A stretch of 64,000 nt of DNA from positions 219,623,982 to 219,687,981 of the forward strand of contig CP136063.1 of assembly GCA_032622095.1 (NCBI GenBank), read 5' to 3'. Source of the DNA: Siphonodentalium dalli. Taxonomy: Eukaryota; Mollusca; Scaphopoda; Gadilida; Siphonodentaliidae. Below are positions 59,401 through 64,000 of the stretch, piece after piece. The notes below the pieces were generated by a model that did not search any database, was not told the DNA's origin, and was given only the letters and a program-made list of their open reading frames with translations. Numbering within the stretch: position 1 is the stretch's first letter; every line of letters starts with the position of its first letter. Position numbers and translations under genes: made by a program.

Positions 59401-60949
59401 TTGTCTGACATTTACAGAATGAGGTCCCCGGAAGGTGAATTTAGCGATACTATCCCGCACAGCAGGCTAGCATCACCAAATTCACCCTCTGGGGATCTCG
59501 CATAGGAAGCCTCGCATATGTAAGAGAATGCATTGGCCTAACAATATTTACCTTGACATTGTAAGCCAGTGCATTCTCTTATATATACGGAGGCTCCCTA
59601 GTTGAGACTCACATATATAAGAGAATGCACTGGCACAGAGTCTTTAATGCTGCACCAGTTTTTGCCAAACAAGATTTAATTTTGTATTTGGCAAATGTCT
59701 GCGCGAACCTGATCATTAAAAATTCATGATGTAGGTGTGGTGCAGGCATCTGGCTATTTATTTTTATGTTTTCTCAATATCCGTGATCTCAAGCAATTAG
59801 ATCTCAATTTTGAGGTGAGGGTGGGAGGCTATTTATTTAAAAAAAAATCTCAATATTTGGAAAACATGCTTCAGACACAAAAAAATATTCGTTTTTAGCT
59901 CAACTTACTTTGTAAAGTTGCCATGGCTTGGTATCCGTCGTCTGTGTGTATGTGCGTGTGCATGTGAGTGTGAGGCTTCAACAATTTCCTTTAGAATGGG
60001 CTACAGGTTGTACCTGTGGTCGGTCATTCGGAAAAAAAACAATTCAATCCATTAGCATGGGCTACAGGTCGTACTACGGCGCTCTTCGTCATTATGAAAT
60101 TTGTCATGGATGTTAATATTGACATGTAGATGGGAACAAGAAATTTTGGGGTAGTTCGGCCATAAAACATGGCCACCGGCAGTCATCTTGGATTTTACTC
60201 TTTGCATGACTAAATCCTTTGGCACGGGCTTACAGGTTGTACCTTTGGTCCAATCATTATGAAATTTGTCATGGCTGTTAACATTGAAATGTAGATGGGA
60301 ACGAAAAATTTTGGGGTCATTCGGCCATAAAACATGTCTGCTGGCAGCCATCTTGGATTTTACTCTTTGCATGACTAAATCCATTGGTGCAGCATACAGT
60401 CCACTTCCCTCAGCCGCTAATCACCAAACTTCATAGTAATCTTGATATTGATCTACTGGATGGAAGCTATCAAATGTTTTTGAATTTCGTCGAAAACATA
60501 GCTGCCAGCAACCATCTTGGATTTTACTTTATATATATATCGGTATCTCTTTATGTTGATAATCTAGTATTACTTAGACATTTTAACTTTCCGCATTCCT
60601 CATCACTCCATTGCCTGTAACACAAGAAATTATTCCCTTTTCAAGTTGACACTTTCATTGTTGTTCAAATCCAATATTTATAATACAAAATTTTGAAGAA
60701 AAATATTTGACTAGACTTTTAAAAGAAAATTTTAGTGATGTTGTAGGTCTGGCGCAGGCATCTGAGATTTGTTGTAGCATCAAACATTGATGTTGTAGGT
60801 CTGGCGCAGGCATCTGAGATTTGTTGGCAGCTGCGGAATGAAGCTGATAAGCGACAGGTTGCCGGAGCAAAGCTCGGGCTGCAGCATAATATCGGTTTGG
60901 GTGGAGCCGCTGTCGTCGGGTTATACAGACTTGGCTTTCCTAACGCATG
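29419..60949 (+). CDS. SCP2: SCP2-type thiolase gene B (exons 1-10, 12, 13; exon 11 not found)
   Basis: Join 29419-29493, 31798-31855, 33424-33495, 35099-35163, 38989-39052, 41539-41603, 44850-44976, 49069-49132, 49588-49674, 50836-50986, then 58740-58847 and 60799-60949. The first ten exons give 276 open codons matching SCPx from its N-terminus (VGVGMTKFVKPG) to the segment ending SCIKM. Every splice phase agrees. Two oddities: the NNNCATGS nucleophile motif reads NNNAATGS (Cys to Ala), and the 148-nt exon with HDCF expected between 50986 and 58740 is missing. Joining exon 10 straight to 12 shifts the frame. The gene lies downstream of gene A in the same orientation, so tandem duplication is the simplest origin. 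It may be a pseudoenzyme, a decaying copy, or an assembly missing one exon. Peroxisomal import by a C-terminal PTS1 cannot be assessed. Confidence 0.85.
29530..30200. mobile_element. Inverted-repeat element with P1 nested inside
   Basis: 29585-29725 (GATCCCAGGTGTATTATAGC...) is repeated in reverse complement at about 30065-30190. P1 sequence with its TGTCATTTGCAGAATGAGGT arms fills 29725-30065, and P1 terminus-like sequence also lies at 29545-29575. Confidence 0.65.
30540..31380 (+). repeat. Tandem dispersed repeat P6 with GACCTTGACCTCGCTC blocks
   Basis: Four imperfect units contain ATTTGGTATGTAGGCCTACT, GGGAACAATATGGG and TGACCTTGACCTCGCTCATA, plus (TG)n and (TCTG)n runs. Non-coding. A related repeat is at 56710-57430. 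Confidence 0.75.
31798..31855 (+). CDS. SCP2: Gene B exon 2
   Basis: Acceptor TTTTTTTCAG, donor GTGAGA; 58 nt, phase 0 to 1. It encodes [20 protein letters not shown], matching the SCPx segment FVKPG...DYPDLAEEAG. No stops, no duplicated junctions. Confidence 0.92.
31890..32080 (+). repeat. Dispersed repeat P8 fragment
   Basis: GTGCATCTGTCAACAATTTCC and CACCAAACTTCATATGGATC resemble the longer copy at 59885-60560. Confidence 0.5.
32300..32712 (-). mobile_element. Decayed inverted copy of the 19285 MITE
   Basis: Shares CAAATATTTTTCCCACAGAAGCC-type and AAACATCGATATCTGATCAC blocks in reverse orientation with 19285-19744. Confidence 0.6.
33424..33495 (+). CDS. SCP2: Gene B exon 3
   Basis: Acceptor CATCACAG, donor GTATGG; 72 nt, phase 1 to 1. 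It encodes [20 protein letters not shown] and YVW, followed by a Gly split across the junction, matching the family segment QACVGYVFGDST. A 22-bp tandem array begins about 95 bases after its donor but is not derived from the exon. Confidence 0.92.
33590..33737 (+). repeat. 22-bp minisatellite in intron 3 of gene B
   Basis: Seven units of GTTTGAAGGCGAATTCTATAAT, three with GGCAAATT. Confidence 0.93.
34020..34180. mobile_element. P1 element fragment
   Basis: AGAATGAGGTCCCCAGAGGG hairpin and right end TTTCAGACACACTATATATC. Confidence 0.75.
34170..34730. mobile_element. Short relative of the 2.8-kb foldback element
   Basis: Ends share ATAGAGATTATATTCCACCAG and its inverse with the foldback element; the right end is ATTCATGGCATGATCTAA. 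The interior has (AAATCATGCCT)n at 34450-34525. Confidence 0.7.
35099..35163 (+). CDS. SCP2: Gene B exon 4
   Basis: Acceptor TTTCCAG, donor GTGAGA; 65 nt, phase 1 to 0. It encodes [20 protein letters not shown] plus N, matching the family segment GDSTCGQR...GMTGIP. A nested pair of inverted-repeat elements begins about 25 bases after the donor. Confidence 0.92.
35188..35507. mobile_element. P1 element carrying a nested P4 hairpin
   Basis: Outer ends CAAGCCTTGAAATAGTGTG are inverse. Inside the second hairpin, TATGGTTTGTTGCCATTCATC...GATGAATGGCAACAAGCCATA (about 35370-35440) is the core of hairpin family P4. Confidence 0.85.
35611..37376. repeat. Inverted array of G/C-run units in intron 4 of gene B
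   Basis: GGTGTAACA ends at 35611 and (inverse) 37376. Inside, about eight copies of a 160-190-bp unit (TAAATTAATTTCT.GCCATTTCATGA...CATATGTAGG) are joined by G8-G15 or C8-C12 runs with GAGATACYCAGGCCT, in both orientations. Confidence 0.82.
36091..36345. mobile_element. P1 element inserted in the G-run array, target duplication visible
   Basis: ACCCAGGC(C) lies on both sides, and the uninterrupted array unit reads ACCCAGGCCTGAG, so this is an 8-9-bp target duplication. Ends CAAGGCTTGAAATAGG / CCTATTTCAAGGCTTG. Confidence 0.85.
37400..38500. other. Intron 4, mostly unassigned
   Basis: 38310-38400 is related to 13250-13350. Nothing else recognised. Confidence 0.5.
38512..38882. mobile_element. 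TTAA-type MITE, TIR AGRTGRTCTA
   Basis: TTAAAGGTGGTCTAACTCTTC and GAAGAGATAGATCATCTTTAA are inverse, 370 bp, ending 107 bp before exon 5. Related to 8555-8905. Confidence 0.75.
38989..39052 (+). CDS. SCP2: Gene B exon 5: nucleophile loop with Cys replaced by Ala
   Basis: Acceptor TATTACAG, donor GTATGT; 64 nt, phase 0 to 1. It encodes [20 protein letters not shown] and G. In SCPx (human Cys94) and other SCP2-type thiolases this loop reads NNNCATGS, the Cys being the acyl-accepting nucleophile. Here the codon is GCT (39001-39003), at least two substitutions from a Cys codon. The rest of the exon is well conserved and open. Confidence 0.92.
39053..40411. other. Intron 5, unassigned; G-run
   Basis: A G-run of about 17 lies at 40254-40271 within a fragment of the 19285 family. 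The rest is not recognised. Confidence 0.5.
40412..40606. mobile_element. P2 MITE copy
   Basis: TTAG left, TTAA right; CCCTTTCATGATGGGAGC and inverse ends, degenerate hairpins. Confidence 0.75.
40610..41336. other. Intron 5, small inverted repeat
   Basis: GGATATAAGATTTTATG and CATAAAATCTTATATCC (about 40675-40760) are an inverse pair; otherwise nothing recognised. Confidence 0.55.
41337..41538 (+). repeat. Degenerate copies of exon 6 acceptor region
   Basis: Units of roughly 57-60 bp contain GTGTGATTTCTYGTT...ACAGG. Exon-like heads follow at 41423 (GAATTTCTGATCGTGTGCTT, close to the true GAATCTCTGACTGTGTGCTT) and 41480 (GTCTGCCTAACTGTTCTT); an older trace begins near 41339. The true acceptor is the last one, at 41538. 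Confidence 0.82.
41539..41603 (+). CDS. SCP2: Gene B exon 6
   Basis: Acceptor TCATTACAG, donor GTTGAA; 65 nt, phase 1 to 0. It encodes [20 protein letters not shown] then K, matching [18 protein letters not shown] of the family. Two to three degenerate copies of its acceptor and first bases lie immediately upstream. Confidence 0.92.
42240..44060. repeat. Degenerate tandem repeat, split by an inserted block
   Basis: Loose units of about 45-55 bp (ACCCATGACCATACAGTCACTC ... ATACATATACACC) occur at 42270-42730 and again at 43757-44060. The joining sequence CATGACCATAGTCACTCGAGG is present at both sides of 42731-43756. Confidence 0.65.
43648..43755. mobile_element. Near-perfect hairpin, arms of about 50 bp
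   Basis: ATAACCCGCTTGGGTACATG...ATATAGACCACGGCGC and its inverse meet at a loop of about 6 bases (CTAAAT). It has the structure of a small MITE. Confidence 0.8.
44160..44345. mobile_element. P2 MITE copy, degenerate ends
   Basis: Two AATGCATTCTCTTATATATG hairpins, the second with a deletion. The outer TIR is poorly kept. Confidence 0.75.
44850..44976 (+). CDS. SCP2: Gene B exon 7
   Basis: Acceptor ATTCCGCAG, donor GTATGT; 127 nt, phase 0 to 1. It encodes [20 protein letters not shown], then [20 protein letters not shown] and RY, matching FSDRTIPTDKH...MFGYAGKEHMEKYG of SCPx. The open frame continues past the donor into an inserted repeat, which is not coding. Confidence 0.92.
44990..45173. 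mobile_element. P1 element, left part, interrupted by P3
   Basis: GCCTGAGTTCAGTGTGCCTG to ATAGATTCTATTTC, then cut by the dispersed repeat that follows. It starts 14 bases after exon 7's donor. Confidence 0.8.
45174..45730 (+). repeat. Dispersed repeat P3, second copy
   Basis: Starts TTTAGCTCACCTGAGACGAAG, then GTCC runs and three units with TCTCAATGAAATTTGGTATG. Truncated at TCAACTGTTTTTT, directly against the transposase pseudogene. Confidence 0.8.
45739..46857 (-). pseudogene. DDE_Tnp_4-type transposase, broken
   Basis: A minus-strand frame has a coiled-coil-like stretch ([20 protein letters not shown]), then a helix-turn-helix ([20 protein letters not shown]), then the DDE_Tnp_4 start ([11 protein letters not shown]). 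A TAA at 46145-46143 interrupts [20 protein letters not shown]; the family has Ser there (TCA), one base away. After [13 protein letters not shown] a one-base shift near 45935 is needed to reach [20 protein letters not shown] and [19 protein letters not shown]. The N-terminus from ATG 46857 ([20 protein letters not shown]) is in another frame, shifted near 46690. This family is used by ISL2EU/Harbinger-like transposons. No TIRs were identified, so it is a dead insert in intron 7 of gene B. Confidence 0.85.
46858..47559. other. Intron 7, diverged 50-bp duplication
   Basis: TTTGAAAGCTAGCCATGCATATTGTATAAG (start near 47068) resembles GTGAAAGTGGGCCATGCATATTATGCTTAA (near 47250). Otherwise unassigned. 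Confidence 0.5.
47560..47801. mobile_element. P2 MITE copy
   Basis: TTAA both sides, TIR CCCTTTGAGTGCCAG exact at both ends, one AATGCATTCTCTTATATATG hairpin. Confidence 0.87.
48050..48182. repeat. Near-perfect hairpin with about 60-bp arms
   Basis: ATATCCACACTTTTTCAGTG...GATGACAAAACATT and its inverse flank a TGAATTTCA centre. Probably a MITE; the flanks 47945-48000 also hold ATATCACT inverse pairs. Confidence 0.8.
48185..48425. mobile_element. P1 element, right half
   Basis: CCCCAAATTGGCAGACGACA core and second hairpin; right end CTCATGCAGGCTTG. Confidence 0.75.
48775..48874. mobile_element. P2 MITE fragment
   Basis: GTTAGGCCAATGCATCTTATG to TCATGAAAGGGTTAA; the left end is missing. Confidence 0.65.
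49069..49132 (+). CDS. SCP2: Gene B exon 8
   Basis: Acceptor TTCAACAG, donor GTAAGT; 64 nt, phase 1 to 2. It encodes [20 protein letters not shown] followed by a Pro split across the junction, matching [21 protein letters not shown]. Its tail plus donor is repeated twice downstream at 45-bp spacing. Confidence 0.92.
49133..49240 (+). repeat. Two extra copies of exon 8 tail plus donor (45-bp unit)
   Basis: After the true donor (49132/49133) the block ending TTCAACCAATAATCC + GTAAGTTATTATTA recurs with junctions at 49177/49178 and 49222/49223, exactly 45 bp apart. Use of a distal donor would read GTAAGTTATTATTAA, which meets a stop. Confidence 0.92.
49588..49674 (+). CDS. SCP2: Gene B exon 9
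   Basis: Acceptor ATATTTTAG, donor GTGAGT; 87 nt, phase 2 to 2. It encodes [20 protein letters not shown] and NPLTKLQ plus a split Cys codon; the family has YSQFQDEYSL...LTILQC here. The tail CTTCAGTGCTG plus GTGAGT is the seed of a roughly 1.1-kb tandem array. Confidence 0.92.
49676..50812 (+). repeat. Array of about 24 copies of exon 9 tail plus donor
   Basis: Units of about 41 or 54 bp contain GCTTCAGTGCTG followed by GTGAGTATGTTAGATCATG; the longer unit adds CCATGAATCATG. The first 11-12 bases copy the end of exon 9 and GTGAGT copies its donor. Roughly nine units have lost the GT (GATGAG or AATGAG); the rest keep a strong 5' splice site. In the exon frame the junction reads TGC-TGG-TGA, a stop. 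Confidence 0.94.
50836..50986 (+). CDS. SCP2: Gene B exon 10
   Basis: Acceptor CCTTTGTAG, donor GTAAGC; 151 nt, phase 2 to 0. It encodes [40 protein letters not shown] and [10 protein letters not shown], matching CPTSDGAAAAILASEAF...MTDLPSSFEEKSIIKM of SCPx. Four copies of its tail plus donor follow at about 66-bp spacing. The next exon expected in phase 0 (starting VGYDM in gene A) was not found. Confidence 0.93.
50987..51255 (+). repeat. Four copies of exon 10 tail plus donor (about 66-bp unit)
   Basis: The block CACCGATCTCCCGAGCACAT...AAAATG + GTAAG, the last 46 or so bases of exon 10 with its donor, recurs with junctions at about 51052, 51118, 51185 and 51250. The last ends GTGAGT. Reading through the first donor gives GTAAGCAACTAA, a stop. 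Confidence 0.93.
51256..53130. other. Intron 10, unassigned
   Basis: Searched by eye for the missing HDCF exon; not present. T-rich runs near 52110-52150; no repeat family recognised. Confidence 0.55.
53134..53262. mobile_element. 111-bp foldback derivative of the 1353-bp Mutator-like element
   Basis: GGCTGAGGC at 53134-53142 and 53254-53262 flanks a 111-bp palindrome whose ends (TAGTCCNAGTCTTCTNGTAC) are those of the element at 11669-13021. Confidence 0.9.
53533..53779. mobile_element. P2 MITE copy, double hairpin
   Basis: CCCTTTCTTGATGGGAGCTG and inverse end AGCTCCAGTCATAGAAAGGTTAA, two hairpins. Confidence 0.75.
53856..55961. repeat. 29/32-bp satellite with terminal inversion
   Basis: About 65 units alternate CACCAAAACTCCACCACAGC+ATCCTGATG (29 bp) and a 32-bp form with CACTACCAA. 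From about 55814 to the end the array is in the opposite orientation (GATGCTGTGGTGGAGT...). Minus-strand open frames ([15 protein letters not shown] type) are by-products. Confidence 0.93.
55970..56709. other. Intron 10, with one exon-like block
   Basis: 56510-56596 has acceptor CACATTTTAG, 28 open codons ([20 protein letters not shown] then TKEEVKRH) and a possible donor GTAATG. It does not match the thiolase. Everything else is unassigned. Confidence 0.4.
56710..57430 (+). repeat. Tandem repeat with TTTGACCTTGAAT and TCAAGGTCAAGGTCA blocks
   Basis: Five units of about 125-130 bp contain TTTGACCTTGAATTGACCCG, CAAGGTCAAGGTCACGTCGC and CAAGTTTCATCGAAATCCCG, ending in an (AC)n run. Related in style to 30540-31380. 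Non-coding. Confidence 0.82.
57825..57975. mobile_element. P1 minimal form: 151-bp perfect-type hairpin
   Basis: CAAGCCTTGAAATAGGGTGT to inverse, arms of about 70 bp around TGCTATGC. Confidence 0.9.
58081..58739. other. Intron before exon 12 of gene B, unassigned
   Basis: Preceded by a CGAATCGAAT-rich stretch (58018-58070). An open frame at 58347-58637 has no recognisable domain. The HDCF exon is not here. Confidence 0.5.
58740..58847 (+). CDS. SCP2: Gene B exon 12: GHP motif
   Basis: Acceptor TTTCATATAG, donor GTGAGT; 108 nt with the same phases as the gene A exon. It encodes [16 protein letters not shown] and [18 protein letters not shown]. The flanking intron bases (CTATTTC.ATATAG) are also shared with gene A, as expected for a tandem duplicate. 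It is open only if preceded by a phase-1 exon; after exon 10 directly it is read out of frame. Confidence 0.92.
58935..59385. mobile_element. P1 element
   Basis: Left end GAGTTTAGTGTGCCTGTCAT, right end CACACTAAACTCAGGCTT; the first hairpin lacks its loop. A second partial P1 (59385-59500) follows, truncated by a P2 fragment. Confidence 0.82.
59500..59660. mobile_element. P2 MITE fragment
   Basis: Two CATTCTCTTATATATGCG-type hairpins; the outer ends are lost against P1 at the left. Confidence 0.7.
59885..60560 (+). repeat. Dispersed repeat P8
   Basis: TTTTTAGCTCAACTTACTTTG then TGTGTGTATGTGCGTGTG, followed by three units around CATGGGCTACAGGT / GGCCATAAAACATG / CCATCTTGGATTTTACT. Non-coding. 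Confidence 0.7.
60729..60798 (+). repeat. Decoy exon 13 acceptor in gene B
   Basis: GATGTTGTAG plus GTCTGGCGCAGGCATCTGAG occurs at about 60737-60767, one unit before the true acceptor (60798/60799). A more decayed copy, GATGTAGGTGTGGTGCAGG, is at about 59732. Gene B thus has the same junction duplication as gene A with far fewer units. Confidence 0.88.
60799..60949 (+). CDS. SCP2: Gene B exon 13: C-terminal thiolase strand
   Basis: Acceptor TGATGTTGTAG. It encodes the same 50 residues as gene A exon 13 with one change (GFPNA for GFPKA); only 6 of 151 bases differ, 5 of them silent. As in gene A it ends either in Trp-stop (TGA 60951-60953) or at a GTGAGC donor after 60949. The last 70 bases are duplicated immediately downstream. 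Confidence 0.9.
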
Positions 60950-60952
60950 GTG

Positions 60953-61022
60953 AGCATAATATCGGTTTGGGTGGAGCCGCTGTCGTCGGGTTATACAGAC
61001 TCGGATTTCCTAAAGCATGGTG
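60953..61022 (+). repeat. Partial second copy of gene B exon 13 (70-bp tandem duplication)
   Basis: Bases 60883-60952 and 60953-61022 are head-to-tail copies beginning AGCATAATATCGG. The second copy ends TTTCCTAAAGCATGG as in gene A exon 13, followed by TGCGC, so the stop/donor of the first copy (TGAGC) is changed. If the first junction is a stop codon the second copy is never translated. Confidence 0.9.
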
Positions 61023-61059
61023 CGCTTTCCCTTCGCATTAACCATTACATGACTGACAA

Positions 61060-61395
61060 TAGTGTGTCTGCCATTTGCAGAGTGAGGTCCCCAGAGGGTG
61101 TATTTAGTGATGCTGCCCCACACAATGTGCTAGCATCACATACTCACCCACTGGGGACCTCATTCTGCTCAGGCTTCATATTATTTTTAATTACTTTTTC
61201 CCTTCTGGTCAGTTTCTATATCCCCTAATTTGCAAAAGATAAAATGCATAATCAAGGTGACTATTAATGGGTGAACATCACCAACTTCATCGGGGGAACT
61301 TCAATCTGATCCTAGGTCTCCCATAGCAGTTAAGGCCTAAGCAAAATGAAGTTCCCAGAGGGTGAAGTTGGTGATGCTAGCAGTCCATCATTGTT
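61060..61395. mobile_element. P1 element, truncated right side
   Basis: TGTGTCTGCCATTTGCAGAG to GTGAAGTTGGTGATGCTAGC; its left end is shared with the flank of gene A exon 13. Confidence 0.75.
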
Positions 61396-61637
61396 CAACT
61401 CTTTCATGACTGGAGCTTCCTGAAATTTTGTGAAAACCATGTGCCAATTCAGTCTCTTACATATGCGAATCCCATATCATAGAATGCATTGGCCTAACAA
61501 TATATACCTTGACCTTGTAAGCCAGTGCATTCTCTTATATATGCGAGGCTCCCTATGGGAGACTCGCATATGTAGAGAATGCACTGACACAGTATCTTTA
61601 ATGCTGCACCAGCGCAGCTCCCGTCATGAAAGGGTTA
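61396..61637. mobile_element. P2 MITE copy
   Basis: CTCTTTCATGACTGGAGCTT to CATGAAAGGGTTAA; two hairpins. Confidence 0.78.
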
Positions 61638-61804
61638 AAGATTATGTATCTTCCCAGTAAGTTTTATATAGATTCTGGGTTATAAACTAATAGATATGAA
61701 TCGTCAGAATCGAAGACACCTGTCTGGTAAAGTTGCTATCAATTATTATGAATTGCCCAGAATGGCCTGTTTTCGAACTATGTGAATATCGCTTATTTTT
61801 GCCC

Positions 61805-62016
61805 TTAACCCTTTGAGTGCCATAAAATAAGTCTGTTAAAGAATATAAGAATAAATTATTAAAATTGTAAAAAATTGTAAAAAAAATAAATTGTTAGGCC
61901 AATGCATTCTCTTATATATGCGAGGTGACCTATGGTCGACTCGCATATATAAGAGAATGCATTGGCACAGGGTATATGGGTTGATACAAAAATCGACCTG
62001 GCACTCAAAGGGTTAA
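61805..62016. mobile_element. P2 MITE copy
   Basis: TTAA both sides, TIR CCCTTTGAGTGCCA; one hairpin. Confidence 0.85.
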
Positions 62017-62144
62017 ACTAAGCGATATCGTTTTGCGACATCACCAATCACAGTAATATAGTTTTTGCAAAATCTCCAATCCAAGTAATATCAATTTACT
62101 CTACTTCACTGCTTAATAATGAGCATATATCGATTTTGATAATC

Positions 62145-62250
62145 TCAGTGAGAGCTTTCCGATGAATGGCAACAAGCCATATTTCCGACTAAATCCTGAA
62201 AAGTTACCCATAATTCTGCTAAGGAGTCGATTACTTAGGGCATTACTGTA
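62145..62250. mobile_element. P4 hairpin MITE, right arm only
   Basis: GAGAGCTTTCCGATGAATGG to AAGGAGTCGATTACTTAGGG, with a 10-bp deletion. Confidence 0.75.
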
Positions 62251-62538
62251 GATCATCTTTCCCTGGTCACATATGGCCTGGTCACATGGCTGAAAATAAA
62301 TTTTGCTGTCGTATGTAGAAATACCCGATGATAGTCTTACTCTAGAAATCGTATTCATATTCTATTTCTGTCTTCATGGGATTCCCTTCATTCCATTGGT
62401 CATGTCTCAGACTATTTCATTGGTTGTGAATCGTAATTATTTCTTGAGATGGTGCATTCTTTATGGTTTCAGAAATCTACACAGTGACAAATTGAAGACA
62501 AATAACCAGCAGATAATACAGAACTCGTCCAGTAGTAA

Positions 62539-63610
62539 TTAACCCTTTCATGACGAGAGCTGCGCTAATGCAGCATTAAAAATCCTGTGCCAGTGCTTTA
62601 TCTTAACCCTTTGAACCCTGGCTCCCCACAACGATCGACGCCCTGACCCTGGGCTCCCAGGGGTATTTTGACTTATTGTAGACTGTGTTCAGGCGCATGG
62701 TGCTGTATTGTATGCATTCTCTTCTACCATATTGTTTACACCATTGCAAAGATTATTAAATTATGAATTCAGCACATCACAATCTAAAATCTTAAATCCA
62801 GAAAAAGTTATAAAAAATTGAAAACTTTATTGGATTTATTATAAAAATTTGCGCAAAAAAGTTATGAATTAATGAACTCATAAGTTTGCATATTCTTGAA
62901 CAAAACTTGTATGACATGTCTTTACATCCGACAATCGTAAGTGCGAATTATATAATTTAGCGGGAATTTCTTCACACACTGGGAGTTATAAATACCACAA
63001 GAATACGTCACTAAAGTTTCTACCTATAAATATATATTTTTAGATCTCTTATGAGCCATGTAAGGCGATATGACCTAACGCGAAACGAGAGGTCGCGAGA
63101 AGCAAAATGGCGGCGCTGTGATTGCAGAAATGTGATAAAATGGAAACTGTATCAAGTTTTTAATCGGCTGATACTTCGTTATGCCAAACACAACCTCGAT
63201 AATTTTTGGACAGCTAAATCAATTATAATATGAATTTTATGAAATAATATTTTATTTTTTTTAACATTGAGTATTTATTGAAATATAAAAAATAAAGTGC
63301 AACACTGCGACGCCGACGGTAGAACTAGATTACGTCATGGCCGGAAAACCGGCCAGTCGCGTATATATGCAATTACGTTCTGGCCGGAATACCGGCCAGC
63401 CGGGTTCAATGGGTTAAATATGAGAGTCTCCCATAGGTAGCCTCGCATATATAAGAGACTGCACTGGCTTACAATTTCAATGTAAATATTGTTAGGCCAA
63501 TGCATTCTCTTATATATGTGAGGCTCCATATGGGAGACTCGCATATATAAGAGAATGCATTGGCACAGGGTTTTCGCAAATTTCAGGAGCTCAAGTCATG
63601 GAAGAGTTAA
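62539..63610. mobile_element. P2 element split by a second TTAA element
   Basis: P2 ends: TTAA 62539-62542 with CCCTTTCATGACGAGAGC, and TTAA 63607-63610. The P2 sequence is interrupted at 62603 and resumes at 63418. Confidence 0.87.
62603..63417. mobile_element. 807-bp TTAA element, TIR CCCTTTGAACCC
   Basis: TTAA at 62603-62606 and 63414-63417; ends CCCTTTGAACCC and GGGTTCAATGGG. The right side has two GGCCGGNANACCGGCC palindromes. The interior frame 63051-63233 has no known domain. Confidence 0.85.
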
Positions 63611-63639
63611 CAGTTTATGAAATCATCAAGTCTGCAAAT

Positions 63640-64000
63640 AGTGTGTCTGCCATTTGCAGAATGATGTCCCCAGAGGGTGAATTTAGTGATGCTATCCCGC
63701 ACAGTGGGCTAGCATCACCAAATTCACCCTCTGGGGACCTCATTCTGCTTAGGCATCATCTTCTGGGATGTATCCACAGTCTCAAATTAACATTGTATTT
63801 AGTTACTTTTTCCCTTGTGGGAAGTTTCTATATCCCCTAATTTGCAGAAGATAAAATGCATAATCAAGGTGACTAACGGGTGAACATCACCAACTTCAAC
63901 TGGGGAACTTCAATCTGATCCAAGGTCTCCCATAGCAGTTGAGGCATAAGCAGAATGAGGTTCTCAGAGGTTGAATTTGGTGAAGCTAGCCTGCCGTATG
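63640..64000. mobile_element. P1 element, running off the window
   Basis: TGTGTCTGCCATTTGCAGAA, first hairpin complete (63655-63750), core CCCCTAATTTGCAGAAGATA, second hairpin begins at 63950. Confidence 0.82.

Overview
The window is nuclear DNA of an animal, most likely a marine invertebrate. It is AT-rich, coding sequence is confined to short exons in multi-kilobase introns, and most of the sequence is small inverted-repeat transposons, satellites and dispersed repeats. Several repeats (the 'TTTAGCTCACCTGAG' element with GTCC-rich runs, tandem 'GACCTTGACCTCGCTC' units, TTAA-flanked elements) resemble repeats I associate with mollusc and related lophotrochozoan genomes. That placement is a guess from repeat style, not a proof.

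The only host genes I can support are two tandem copies, both on the + strand, of a peroxisomal SCP2-type 3-oxoacyl-CoA thiolase (the thiolase half of sterol carrier protein x). Gene A enters from the left with its last three recognisable exons (2707-2854, 6583-6690, 10635-10785). Gene B runs from an ATG exon at 29419 through ten consecutive exons to 50986, then continues with the last two exons (58740-58847, 60799-60949). The exon that should sit between 50986 and 58740, which carries the HDCF catalytic motif, was not found. The catalytic cysteine of the NNNCATGS motif is alanine in gene B. Gene B is therefore either a catalytically dead paralogue or a decaying gene, although all its visible exons are open. 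No SCP2 lipid-binding domain was seen after either copy.

The most unusual feature is a set of tandem repeats built out of this gene's own splice junctions. The ends of exons 8, 9 and 10 (exon tail plus 5' splice site) are repeated downstream about 2, 24 and 4 times. The starts of exons 6 and 13 (3' splice site plus exon head) are repeated upstream about 2-3 and 8 times. The end of exon 13 is duplicated in both genes. Checked extra units mostly bring an in-frame stop, so only the junction next to the real exon gives an open product.

Layout: 1-2700 repeats upstream of gene A's visible part (TTAA element, LINE tail); 2.7-10.8 kb gene A with a 2.8-kb inverted repeat in one intron; 10.8-29.4 kb intergenic (a 1.35-kb element with 9-bp target duplications, many TTAA elements, a palindrome-rich element, a 2-kb 42-bp satellite); 29.4-61 kb gene B, whose introns hold a G-rich inverted array, a broken DDE transposase, splice-junction arrays and a 2.1-kb satellite with an orientation switch; 61-64 kb further nested TTAA elements. 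No tRNA, rRNA or CRISPR was seen.
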